Origin: Parachlamydiales bacterium
GTDB taxonomy: Bacteria > Chlamydiota > Chlamydiia > Chlamydiales > SM23-39
DNA: 64,000 nt
Direction: 5' to 3'
Assembly (NCBI GenBank): GCA_019694475.1
Contig: JAIBBX010000001.1
Location: forward strand, 254,001-318,000
Of this stretch, positions 50,200 through 59,751 are shown in pieces. Position numbers and translations under genes: made by a program. The notes beneath the pieces are model-generated. The model had not been told where the DNA came from and did not search any database. It was given only the letters and a program-made list of their open reading frames with translations. Within the stretch, counting starts at the first letter, position 1. Each line of letters opens with the position of its first letter.

Positions 50200-52155
50200 A
50201 TGACATCAATTTCAAGCATTGCAAAACAAGATGCAAATATAACAGAAAAGAAAGAGTTTTCGCCTCGATGGGTTCACCTTTTGGATCCCGATCAGGATAA
50301 GACCGCTTTATTTAAAGAGGCAACAGACCCTCATCCTCGAGGCCGGCTTGCAAATTTCAGGCTAGAAGCTTTGCAAGAAATGATGGAGATCGACCTAAGT
50401 CCATCAGAAAATAAAACATTGCTAGAAATATTTGATGAATTTCAAAGTCCTTCTGTCGACAATCTCCATTTGTGCATGATGCTGAGTTTAGATCAAGATT
50501 TTGCAGCCGCCCCAAAATATCAAAATTCATTCAGAAAAAAATGCATTGAATTTGCAGAATTGATTCGAAGGGACGAACTATTTAAAACTCTTAAAATAAA
50601 TCATGAGAAAATAAAGAGTTGCGCGGATTTCAAAAGAACCTTGCAAGTACTCTTAAATTTATGCAATTTTTCTGGCGATTTACAACAGAAAGTAACAGCT
50701 AAAGTTAATCTGTGGTCAAAACTTTTAGATTCTGACAAATATCTACACAAAGCGCATTCAAGCTTCTCAAAAAAGTCTACGCCAGAAGACATGAAAGGCA
50801 AAAGTTTAAAACCGGTGTTTGCAACCATCGAGTCTTGCGCTGCAGCAGAATTTATGACAGAAGAAGAGACGATCCATTTTCTCATTCATTATTCCCAACT
50901 CCTCGAACCTCACTATGAATCGGAAACAAATCTTCAAAAAGAATTCTTCAAAAAGATTAGATTGATATTATTGGAAATCCAAAAAGCAATTACTTCTAAT
51001 CAAAATCCTTCTAAGTTCAGGCGAACAGCTCTTGCTCTGATTCAGGAAAAACAAGCAGAATTAGAACAGCTAGCTTTTGGCTGCGAAGGGATGATAAGAA
51101 AAATCCACACGTTACCCGAAGAAGAACAAATACGCCAACTTGGGCTTATTGCCGTAGTTCACGAACTCCATTCACATGTAAACCGTCTTTGCGCTTCTCT
51201 TGAATGTCTCATCGAAAAACAACGCAACTTCCTTATCGGAAACCGTTTATGCACGAATTTACAAGTGTGTTTACAAATCCCTAAGGAAATCGAAATGATT
51301 GCAAAAAAAGCGCCTCCAAGCTACCAAAAGCAGATGCGAAATGAATTTTTAGAGCTTGCGAAGAAAATGGAACCGTCGTTCGAGCTCTACGAAACGGAAG
51401 AATTTGATGGAATCGAACTAATTTGCAAACGATTCAAAAAAAGTCCGCATGCACCTCGGTTTCTATCTCAGTTTGAGTCTCTTTACGCTAAATACTCAGA
51501 AATAACCAAAAAGCTCTCGCAAGAAAAAAATGATATTCATGCGATGCAGCTCAAAAATGTTTACACAAATTTATGTAAAGCATTACTTCCGCTTTTCTTT
51601 GTAATCAAAGACGTTCGGAATTTTAGAGACACGAATCTAAACGATCCTTTTGAAGTTGTACCTGAAGAGATCATTGAACTATTTGAATTGGAAGACGACC
51701 CCGTTTCGAACGACCCTTCTCCTGAACCGATTGTTCTGCAATCACCTCCGGTAGGCGCGATTTCGACTTCAGTAGAAGAGGCAAGTTCAGCAGATGAATC
51801 CTCTGATGAAGAAGAGGAAATCTCGCCAATTCCAGACAGATCTCCCTCCACAACAGTAGCTTTAGCTCCCCCTCCTAGACCTTCTCAAGAACAAAGACAA
51901 CAAATGCAACCTCAAAGAGTAGAGATTGAAAGAGAAGTTCAACTACCGAAATTTCACAGGGGAATGAAATTGAGAAAATTAAAGCGTGAAATCCAAGAGA
52001 TGTTCTCTCTAGGAGAAAGATCGAAACACTCAGGGATCTTTAATTCTAAAGGAAAGTTCGTCAGCGCCGTTTCCCGCAGCAGCAAAGGGGATAAAAGAGG
52101 GATTCCAATCGGCACCCTCAAGGCAATTCAGCAGCAACTTCAACCCGATTCCTAA
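50200..52155 (+). CDS. Unknown 651-residue soluble protein, effector-like
   Basis: I do not recognise a family. The protein is largely helical and charged for the first roughly 490 residues, with patterns such as LEALQEMMEIDLSPSENKTLLEIFDEF. An acidic, Ser/Asp/Glu-rich stretch lies near 526-552 (EEASSADESSDEEEE), then Pro/Gln-rich sequence (PPPRPSQEQRQQMQPQR). A basic C-terminus (FHRGMKLRKLKREIQEMFSLG) follows. No signal peptide or membrane segment is seen. The layout with disordered, charged linkers is common in type III-secreted effectors, but that is a guess. It stands alone between ispA and the second exoprotein gene, behind an AT-rich palindrome. Confidence 0.55.
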   Translation: MTSISSIAKQDANITEKKEFSPRWVHLLDPDQDKTALFKEATDPHPRGRLANFRLEALQEMMEIDLSPSENKTLLEIFDEFQSPSVDNLHLCMMLSLDQDFAAAPKYQNSFRKKCIEFAELIRRDELFKTLKINHEKIKSCADFKRTLQVLLNLCNFSGDLQQKVTAKVNLWSKLLDSDKYLHKAHSSFSKKSTPEDMKGKSLKPVFATIESCAAAEFMTEEETIHFLIHYSQLLEPHYESETNLQKEFFKKIRLILLEIQKAITSNQNPSKFRRTALALIQEKQAELEQLAFGCEGMIRKIHTLPEEEQIRQLGLIAVVHELHSHVNRLCASLECLIEKQRNFLIGNRLCTNLQVCLQIPKEIEMIAKKAPPSYQKQMRNEFLELAKKMEPSFELYETEEFDGIELICKRFKKSPHAPRFLSQFESLYAKYSEITKKLSQEKNDIHAMQLKNVYTNLCKALLPLFFVIKDVRNFRDTNLNDPFEVVPEEIIELFELEDDPVSNDPSPEPIVLQSPPVGAISTSVEEASSADESSDEEEEISPIPDRSPSTTVALAPPPRPSQEQRQQMQPQRVEIEREVQLPKFHRGMKLRKLKREIQEMFSLGERSKHSGIFNSKGKFVSAVSRSSKGDKRGIPIGTLKAIQQQLQPDS

Positions 52156-52309
52156 TTAGCCAAAACAATCGCAATTTAGCCTTCACTAGCTCTCGCCTAT
52201 TGCTACCACCTTTAAACGGTTTCCTTATCCCCTTCAGAGGAAAAGCATGGGAAAAGAAAATCTGAAGAGTTTTTTACTTATATGTTATTTTTTGATATAA
52301 AAAAAACGA

Positions 52310-55300
52310 ATGAAAATCACTTTGCTCTGCTTCTCTTTCTCCTTTCTTTGGGCGCTGCCTCAGGTACCTTTAGTTCGCGAAGGGGATATTGCATTTAGCA
52401 ATGGTTCCGATCGATCTTTAGAGATATGGGCAACAGATAAAGGAATCATCGAATGGAAAGATTTTTCCATCGAAATTGATGAAAGAGTTTTAGTCCATCA
52501 GCCCAATAAGAGCTCTTCTTTACTCAACAGAGTCATTGAGGCAAATCCAAGCCGTCTCTTAGGAAATCTGAAGGCGGACGGGCAGATCATACTCATTAAT
52601 CCAAATGGAATTTTGGTGGGGGCTAACTCCCGAATCGACCTTTCCAGTTTCATTGCGTCGACTTTAGACCTTCAAAATGATTGTTTTCTCGCAAATCAAG
52701 AATTCCGCTTTGCTCAAAATCATCTAGGATCAGTGATCAATAAGGGGATCATACGGGCCGGTGATGGAGATGTCTGTCTCATCGGAGCGCGAGTCGAAAA
52801 TTTTGGAGAAATACAATCGCAAAATGGGATTGCAGCCCTTTTGGCTGCAGAAGAATGTGTTCTAAGACCTCTACTTGGACCGATTGTTAAAACACAAAAA
52901 TGGAAGAATGAAGATAAGAATTTGTTCTCCCATGATTTCGTTTCTGATCTAGAAGCTGGTTTTGCCGTTCAGAAAGGTACTATTTTCTCTCAAAATAGCA
53001 ATGGAAACGGCGGTTGGGTTGCAGTTTTGGGAGATGTGGTGCAAATCCATCCGAATTCTAAAATCGATGTGTCAGGCGCCGGCTCCGGCGGTTTAGTCTG
53101 GATCGGCGGAGATTTCAAAGGAAGCAACCCAGATATTGAAAATGCTTCCTTCACATGGGTTGGAGAGGGAGCAAAGATCCTGGCAAACGCTGGCCTAGAG
53201 GGAAACGGCGGCAAAGTTATTGTGTGGTCGGATCATGCAACCTCCTATTTTGGGCACATCGAAGCGATGGGCGGAGCAAAACTGGGCAATGGCGGATTGG
53301 TCGAAGTTTCTGGAGATATTCTTGATTTTCAAGGAACCGCCAACACCTCAGCTCCGGTAGGCAAAACAGGAGTCTTATATTTAGACCCCCTGGATATCAC
53401 GATTGCAAACGTAGGAGCAAATTCTAACGTTACACTCGTATCTCCATTCCAGCCGAATGGAGGGGCTGTTTGCATCAATTATGCCACCACTCCCCCGACT
53501 GCCGGCAGTTCCGTTCTCAGGCGGGCAACGCTGATTGCCGCCCTCAATTTGAACAACGTGACCATAGACACAACTTGTAATACAGGAACTTGTCCGAGCG
53601 GAGCTTGCGCAGGCGGGTGTCCTGGAGATATCCTGTTTCTTCCGAATGCAACATTTGGCCCCGTGCCATTTCTTTGGACTGCTAACACAACTTTAACATT
53701 AAATGCATTCAACGACATCTTAATCCTTTGCAATATTCTGAACCCGAATGCTGGGAATATTCTTTTGCAAGCAAATCATCAAATCCGAATCAGCGATGCC
53801 ACTTTGATAGGCGGATCGGCAGGCGTTTCAGTGGGATCAGCTTTTGGAACGACAACTGTCAATGCCCCATGCGCAGATCTGATTTTGCAAGGTGGCAGGA
53901 CAGCAACAAATAGTCAATGGTCGCATATAGGTTTTCTGCCCGACACTGGAAATGTGATGGCAAACGGGGGAATCAACATCAATTGCAATAATCTAGTCAT
54001 GACATCGGGGTCCGCAGTCGATAGCTCTACTCAAATCGGCCATGCCACAATGCGCGTGATTGGAGGGCCGATTCCGGCGATCAACGTAAACGCTCCAATC
54101 ACCATAACGACCGCTGGGAACCTATCCATTCAAACTACACCAACTCTCAATGTAGGATCTACGTCCTTAATGAATGTGATTGGTCACGGAAGCCAAGATT
54201 TGCCCCTAGCAAGCGTCCTCGCAGGGGATATCAACATCAATTGCGGAGGAAATTTTAGCATGACCATGGGTTCTCACAACTCCGGGAATGCAATTATTAA
54301 CAGAGTTGGCCATGGCAGCACGCACACTGGCTTCAACAATGTTTGTACAGGGAATATCAACATCACGACTCAAGGCAATTTCTTGATGGGATTTACTGTA
54401 ACCGACCCACGCCCTGGTTGTTTAAATATCATCGGCCACATTGCAAATACAACGATCACGGGAGATATTTTTGTAAGCACTTGCGGTAATCTCACTCTTG
54501 CTGCGCTTCCTTTTGCTGCAGGAACAGGGGGCGGGAATTTGATTGGTTCAAGTTTTGTAAATACGACGACCGTAAGTTCGAATATCACTGCAATTGCTGC
54601 AGGTAATATCAATCTTGATGGAGGAGATGCAACTAATGTAAATGCTTCTGGGATCTCCTTCAATACCATTGGACAGACAGGGGTCAGCGGCGCCAATACA
54701 ACTTCTATTTTCATCGGGGACGTTAGAGCCATCGCTGGGTGTTCGATCAATATGACTTTAAACACACCTGTGGGTATACAATTCGGATTCATCAGCAATA
54801 TCGGCGCTCAAAGTCTAAATCCTGCATCCATTTCCAACACCTTTGTCGCTGCTGGAATGGATATCGCGATCACTAAATTTGGGGGCGGGCCAAATAATGC
54901 ATCTGTCGGGATCACAGGCGTGAATGACGTGAACGTGATCGCTCTCAACGATATCTTGATCACGTCGCAGCAAAATAACCCTTTGTTAAACGGTTTTGCC
55001 TGCATTGGTCCTACTCAATACAATCGCGGCGGCGCCACTCGAGTTTTTGCCGCCAGAGACATCATTTGCTCAAACAACGGGAGCGTTCCAAATCAGGCCG
55101 TCATAGGAAGATCCCATATTTTGCCTGCAGCTCCGATCAGCAACTCAGTGCTTGTTAGAGCAAAAGGCAATATTCAACTCGCTTCTAGCATCTACAGCGG
55201 GATCGGTACTTCGGGAAATATTTTGATCGAAGCAGACTCAGCATTTGCTGCAGGCGAACTGATTGCCTATAATGGCGCTGATCTTGCAGTTATTGCCGGC

Positions 55301-57622
55301 ATCAACGTTCCAAACGCAACAGCTACATGCAATACAGTCCCTAACTGTCCTACGGCGATTCCAATCCCAAATTGCTTATCATTGAACAATAAGGTCTGTC
55401 AGACCTGCTCCATTCCCATCTGTTGCGGCGGCGTCTGCGCTACTTGCAATAATCCTGCGTGCTGTCCGGTCCCTCCTTGTGCAACTTGCGTCAATATCCC
55501 ATGCTGCCCGAATCCGAGCTGCTGCGCTGCTGCGGTTTGCCAGGCCTGTAATAATCCTCCTTGTTCGGTAAACACGAACATCGGAATCGATTCTGTTGCC
55601 ATTCTTTCTAATCAAAGAGGGGCTGTCATCATCAATAAAGGGGCCGCTATCGCCCCCGTTACAGCTTTAACGCTTCAAACAACAACAGGAAATCTCTCCA
55701 TCCACAGCGCCACTCTTCAAAGGGATGGCGTGACAGTGCAAAATTTAAACCTAAGCAATGCTGCAAGTGTTAGCAATCTCAATCTCGTCACTGTGAATGG
55801 AAATATCGATGTGAGCGGCACAATTTGTACAGATGCTTTCAATTCAATCACTATAACCGGCCCGATTACGACGACAGGAAGCATATGCATCCGTTCTGTT
55901 GCGGCTTTGAACGTCAATTTTCCAATCACTGCAACAGGCGCCGGATCTTCTCTCAGTCTTGTAACAACGCAAAGCAATATAAATATTGCTGCCAATATTT
56001 CAACAGTGGGCGGTCCTTTGCTTATCAGCGCTGGTTTTCCTCTGACAGCCAACTGCTGCGGAGCGCCAGCTAGCTGCTGCTGCGATGCAATCCATTGCTG
56101 CTGCACGCCGCTTCCTTGTGGAACCGCCACTGCAAACGTTGCCTCCATCACCCAAACAGCTGGTGCAATCACAACAACAGATTCAGGCGCAAATATAGGC
56201 ACAATCCTGCTTCATGCTGCAACAGACGTTTCTCTTACAGGTGCAGCGACTAGCGTCAGCTCACAGACAGGATCCATTCAATTTTGCGCGGCAAATCGTG
56301 ATCTGCAAGTGAATCGTATTGTCTCTTCGACCTCTGGCGATATCATTGGCACTGCAGGAAGAGACATCAACATCCAAAACTCCGGTCGAATGGCAACAGG
56401 AGGGACTGGCATCATCGATCTGCTCGCAGGAAATAATATCCTCGTTGCGGGTCTTGCCACCTCCCTACAGTCAAACAACGGATTCATCCGCGGGATCGCA
56501 AATAATCAAATCGACATCAATCGGATCGTTCAGAGCGCTGCAGGCGATATTACTTTCACTGCAGATAACGATAACAGCGGTTTTGGGGATCTGAATGTCA
56601 CAGCAAATATTACATCGACCGCCGGGGGCAACATTTGTCTTGCATCAGGGCCTGGGACATTCGGGTGCAGCCAAAACAATTGCAAATCAGGCCTCATATC
56701 TGGATTTCCTTTCGGCCTTTGCACAGTTCATATTTCGGGAGGCACTGTTAGCTCGACAACAGGCTCGATCACAATCACTGCAGCAGAAGATATCATTGTT
56801 TCGGGCGCAGCTCCATCCATCTCAACAGCTGGTCCGATCGCTCTCACAGCAGGCCTAGGCGATCTGACAGTTACCCAACAAATTATTTCCAGCGGCAGCT
56901 CAATCACAACTTTTGCGGGGAATAACACAACCCTTACTCAAACGCTTCCAAACCCAACTCTCATCAGCGCTGTTGGGGAAATCAGGATGATCACCGGTTT
57001 AGACCTAAATTTCAGTAAAGATACTGCGGTAGCTTCATCAGCTGGTGAAGTGACGATCGTTGTGGATAATATCAATCCTCAGATTACTAACCCGCCTGTT
57101 GCCGCCGCCGATTCGGGAAGACTCTTTATGGACAAAAGAAGCTCGATCACATCGGGACCGGGACAGCCTTTACGTATATTCTCAGCTTATTCAGAAGCTT
57201 TTACAGCGGGACCTGGAGTTAACTTTGTCGACAATGAACCCGCCCTATTGAATGGGATCTCTCCCTTCACTCTTGGCTATCCAACCAAAATTGGACAAAA
57301 CACCGATTTTGAAAGGTGGTGCACTGTGTTTGGGTGTCCAAACAACTATCCATCCCCCAACTTAGGAATTCCGTTTACATTCTTCTATAAAGTATGCGTT
57401 CAACTTCTAGCCCAACAAGCACAAATCATTACGACTGAATTCCTACACGATCTTCATCCATACAATGAATTCCCAGGCTGGATGGAAAATTATTGGGTTC
57501 GTTACGTCAAATCCACCAATTCATCTAGCCTGTACTACTTAAAGGATGAGCCTTATTACTTTCGCCGCCGCAACCTAAATGTTCTTCTGCATCCGAAAAG
57601 TTGGACAGTCTGGATAGAATAA
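52310..57622 (+). CDS. Filamentous-hemagglutinin-like exoprotein, second paralog, cysteine-rich
   Basis: A 1770-residue surface protein. The signal peptide is residues 1-15 (LLCFSFSFLWA). The TPS domain follows with INPNGILVGANSRIDLSSF (about residue 95) and the same beta-helix start as the paralog at 16. The body is a long repeat-rich beta-helix with unusual cysteine clusters: about 20 Cys in residues 1005-1090 (CxxC and CC pairs among Pro and Asn), nine in about 1245-1265, and four near 422. The C-terminus (WCTVFGCPNN, FPGWMENYW, LLHPKSWTVWIE) matches that of the paralog. Disulfide cross-linking in the envelope is plausible, as with chlamydial Omc proteins. No TpsB is visible. Confidence 0.78.
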   Translation: MKITLLCFSFSFLWALPQVPLVREGDIAFSNGSDRSLEIWATDKGIIEWKDFSIEIDERVLVHQPNKSSSLLNRVIEANPSRLLGNLKADGQIILINPNGILVGANSRIDLSSFIASTLDLQNDCFLANQEFRFAQNHLGSVINKGIIRAGDGDVCLIGARVENFGEIQSQNGIAALLAAEECVLRPLLGPIVKTQKWKNEDKNLFSHDFVSDLEAGFAVQKGTIFSQNSNGNGGWVAVLGDVVQIHPNSKIDVSGAGSGGLVWIGGDFKGSNPDIENASFTWVGEGAKILANAGLEGNGGKVIVWSDHATSYFGHIEAMGGAKLGNGGLVEVSGDILDFQGTANTSAPVGKTGVLYLDPLDITIANVGANSNVTLVSPFQPNGGAVCINYATTPPTAGSSVLRRATLIAALNLNNVTIDTTCNTGTCPSGACAGGCPGDILFLPNATFGPVPFLWTANTTLTLNAFNDILILCNILNPNAGNILLQANHQIRISDATLIGGSAGVSVGSAFGTTTVNAPCADLILQGGRTATNSQWSHIGFLPDTGNVMANGGININCNNLVMTSGSAVDSSTQIGHATMRVIGGPIPAINVNAPITITTAGNLSIQTTPTLNVGSTSLMNVIGHGSQDLPLASVLAGDININCGGNFSMTMGSHNSGNAIINRVGHGSTHTGFNNVCTGNINITTQGNFLMGFTVTDPRPGCLNIIGHIANTTITGDIFVSTCGNLTLAALPFAAGTGGGNLIGSSFVNTTTVSSNITAIAAGNINLDGGDATNVNASGISFNTIGQTGVSGANTTSIFIGDVRAIAGCSINMTLNTPVGIQFGFISNIGAQSLNPASISNTFVAAGMDIAITKFGGGPNNASVGITGVNDVNVIALNDILITSQQNNPLLNGFACIGPTQYNRGGATRVFAARDIICSNNGSVPNQAVIGRSHILPAAPISNSVLVRAKGNIQLASSIYSGIGTSGNILIEADSAFAAGELIAYNGADLAVIAGINVPNATATCNTVPNCPTAIPIPNCLSLNNKVCQTCSIPICCGGVCATCNNPACCPVPPCATCVNIPCCPNPSCCAAAVCQACNNPPCSVNTNIGIDSVAILSNQRGAVIINKGAAIAPVTALTLQTTTGNLSIHSATLQRDGVTVQNLNLSNAASVSNLNLVTVNGNIDVSGTICTDAFNSITITGPITTTGSICIRSVAALNVNFPITATGAGSSLSLVTTQSNINIAANISTVGGPLLISAGFPLTANCCGAPASCCCDAIHCCCTPLPCGTATANVASITQTAGAITTTDSGANIGTILLHAATDVSLTGAATSVSSQTGSIQFCAANRDLQVNRIVSSTSGDIIGTAGRDINIQNSGRMATGGTGIIDLLAGNNILVAGLATSLQSNNGFIRGIANNQIDINRIVQSAAGDITFTADNDNSGFGDLNVTANITSTAGGNICLASGPGTFGCSQNNCKSGLISGFPFGLCTVHISGGTVSSTTGSITITAAEDIIVSGAAPSISTAGPIALTAGLGDLTVTQQIISSGSSITTFAGNNTTLTQTLPNPTLISAVGEIRMITGLDLNFSKDTAVASSAGEVTIVVDNINPQITNPPVAAADSGRLFMDKRSSITSGPGQPLRIFSAYSEAFTAGPGVNFVDNEPALLNGISPFTLGYPTKIGQNTDFERWCTVFGCPNNYPSPNLGIPFTFFYKVCVQLLAQQAQIITTEFLHDLHPYNEFPGWMENYWVRYVKSTNSSSLYYLKDEPYYFRRRNLNVLLHPKSWTVWIE

Positions 57623-57628
57623 CGTCTT

Positions 57629-58318
57629 CTATTTCACCAGCTGGCTCGAACATACGCCCCAGTCGTAAGGAACGGATTGATCCAGAGTCACGATTGCTTC
57701 GCATATTTTTTCCCCGCAGTTGATGAATCTGCGATAAAGCGCGGGGACGATTTCTTTCGGGACTTTCGTGAGAACGGATGCTTTACCAATAAAACTTCCT
57801 ATTCCGCATGCAGCCGTTTTGCAAACGCCTGCTTTGAGTTGATCAACCCATCTAAAAAAACCGTTTCTTGTTAAATGGAGCATGCACTCTTGAGGCCCCT
57901 TTGTATAAGCAGGAGAGAATTGCAATTTTTCAAGCCCCCAAGAATTCACTCCCCAATACGCCAGAACAGAAGCGCAGGTCCTCTCCATCAACGAAGAGAG
58001 TTCCAAACCGGTTAAATTCGATTGAGCAACATATGAATGATATGCCTGTTCCCTAGATTGAGTGAATGCTTCTATCTGTTGGCTCTTACCTACAGCATTG
58101 AGAATCACAATACCTGTGATAAAGGAGACAGCAAAGACGGCCTGTGCCGATTTCTTTATTTCTTCCTCGTTCTCATTGTACCAACTTGCGACTCTCTCCC
58201 ATAAATTGGGAGCAGCAGGGCCTGCATAAGAAGCTATTATTTTAGAAGAAACATGATCGAAAGGGCCAGAATCATAGATTTTATCTTTAACAGATGGACG
58301 GTTAAATATTGCAAACAT
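57629..58318 (-). CDS. Unknown protein with one membrane segment
   Basis: A 229-residue protein (from ATG 58318; a TTG at 58351 would add 11 hydrophobic residues). I do not recognise it. A hydrophobic segment of about 20 residues (AVFAVSFITGIVILNAVG, about residue 60) follows a polar N-terminal part. The rest is mostly polar and helical, with Cys residues (ERTCASVLAYWG, ECMLHLTRN, GVCKTAACGIG, NCGEKICEAI) and a Trp-rich middle. It is convergent with the second exoprotein gene (6 bp between stops) and divergent from the PP2C gene across a 148-bp AT-rich region. Possibly another effector or inclusion protein. Confidence 0.55.
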   Translation of the reverse strand: MFAIFNRPSVKDKIYDSGPFDHVSSKIIASYAGPAAPNLWERVASWYNENEEEIKKSAQAVFAVSFITGIVILNAVGKSQQIEAFTQSREQAYHSYVAQSNLTGLELSSLMERTCASVLAYWGVNSWGLEKLQFSPAYTKGPQECMLHLTRNGFFRWVDQLKAGVCKTAACGIGSFIGKASVLTKVPKEIVPALYRRFINCGEKICEAIVTLDQSVPYDWGVCSSQLVK

Positions 58319-58466
58319 GAGAAATATTATAATTAAAATATTTAAAGACAAAACAAAAATAAATTAAATTGTTTGTTAACAAAAACAAACAGAAATTACT
58401 TTAATTATATTATAAAGCAAATATTATAATTGCGGGAGGCTTTCTATTCAGCTATAATTTCCTTCA

Positions 58467-59714
58467 ATGAGCTCATTAACCATTCATCAGAATCCTGCTT
58501 GGACGGAAACTGCCTCCATCCGCATCTTTTCTATTCCGAAGGCGCTTTCAAGACTTGCGGAAGCGGTCGGGAGAGCTGTCCTATCGTTAATTGCCTGTAT
58601 TGGCTATTTCGCTACATTTGGGGTATGGAAAAAGGCCTTAGAATTTGCCATAGACCAGCGAGAAATGGCTGGCCATGCCCTGCATGTAAGCTACAAACAC
58701 ATCCAATCCCTCATCTATCCATTTCGTCCTCTAAACCTCAACCCCAATTTGATTGAGCCTCCAGCCGGCAGATTGAATGCCGAAGTGAGAGAAAACAGGG
58801 TGCGGGTGGGCGCAGAACGCATTCAAGGGAAATTAGAGCGAGAATGGACGATGGCCCAAGAGCAAATGGGCGCAGAAGAAGATGGTGCATTCCGCTATAT
58901 TGAAGGGAATTTTGGCCATAAAGAAACAGATAGAGTGGGCGGACTCGATGTAGGCATTTGCCATTATATCGGCAGAAGGCCTGAGATGGAAGATGAGCAT
59001 ATTGCGACTTCATTTCATGTGATGATCAACGGTCAAGTTCATTCTGGAAAGTTATTCGGTATATTTGATGGGCATGGAGGAAGAGGAGCTTCGCGCTATC
59101 TCAGAGATCATCTCCAAGCTAAACTACAAGAGAAACTTGAGCAATTCAATTCGGCCGGCCTCACTGATGAGGAGATTTGGAATGCCCTTAAATTGAGCTT
59201 CGTGGAATTAAATAACGAATTCAATGAGCAAAGCGGCAGTACTGCCACTGTTGCCATGATTCTTGACGGCCAGTTGTGGACAGCGAATGTTGGCGACTCA
59301 AGAACTATTCTTCAAAATGGAGACGAAATCCAACAATTAAGCCAAGATGCAAATTTGGATGATGAACGATATGTCCATGGAATTCGTGCGCGGGGCGGAG
59401 AAGTGTGGCCCGTCCGCGGAGTTCTTCGTGTAAATGGAATTCTGGCTGTTGCTCGGGGTTTCGGAGATAAATTCACAAATGGCGCAATGAGCGCAAGACC
59501 TAAAATCACTAAATTGCCACTCGATCGCATCCAACCAAACAGCCGCCTCATCTTAGCTTGCGACGGCATCTATGATGTGGCAAGCACAAGACAAGTTGGA
59601 AATGCAGCAAGGCAGAACATCTCATGCGAAAAACTGGCGCAAAACATCGTTTCTTCCGCTTACGCTGCCGGATCGGGCGACAATCTTTCAGCCATGGTCG
59701 TGAATCTGGGTTGA
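58467..59714 (+). CDS. PP2C-family serine/threonine phosphatase with N-terminal membrane region
   Basis: A 415-residue protein. Residues about 22-60 are hydrophobic (LAEAVGRAVLSLIACIGYFATFG). The PP2C domain runs from about 160 to the end and keeps all metal and phosphate ligands: RRPEMEDEHIA, FGIFDGHGGRGASRYL (about 197), GSTATVAMI, ANVGDSRTIL, LACDGIYDVAS (about 364) and GSGDNLSAMVV (about 404). Such phosphatases remove phosphates from Ser/Thr. The domain looks eukaryotic-like (DGHGG, SGSTAT), and the membrane region suggests an inclusion- or membrane-located enzyme, perhaps host-directed. It could equally reverse bacterial Ser/Thr kinases. It stands alone upstream of galE. Confidence 0.85.
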   Translation: MSSLTIHQNPAWTETASIRIFSIPKALSRLAEAVGRAVLSLIACIGYFATFGVWKKALEFAIDQREMAGHALHVSYKHIQSLIYPFRPLNLNPNLIEPPAGRLNAEVRENRVRVGAERIQGKLEREWTMAQEQMGAEEDGAFRYIEGNFGHKETDRVGGLDVGICHYIGRRPEMEDEHIATSFHVMINGQVHSGKLFGIFDGHGGRGASRYLRDHLQAKLQEKLEQFNSAGLTDEEIWNALKLSFVELNNEFNEQSGSTATVAMILDGQLWTANVGDSRTILQNGDEIQQLSQDANLDDERYVHGIRARGGEVWPVRGVLRVNGILAVARGFGDKFTNGAMSARPKITKLPLDRIQPNSRLILACDGIYDVASTRQVGNAARQNISCEKLAQNIVSSAYAAGSGDNLSAMVVNLG

Positions 59715-59751
59715 CACACCCAGCCCAAATTCTGTACATTTGAAATAATAT

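Noticed and set aside
55379..55615. Minus-strand frames opposite the cysteine-rich block
   Set aside because: They are mirror products of the GC-rich Cys codons; no ribosome-binding site or family pattern.
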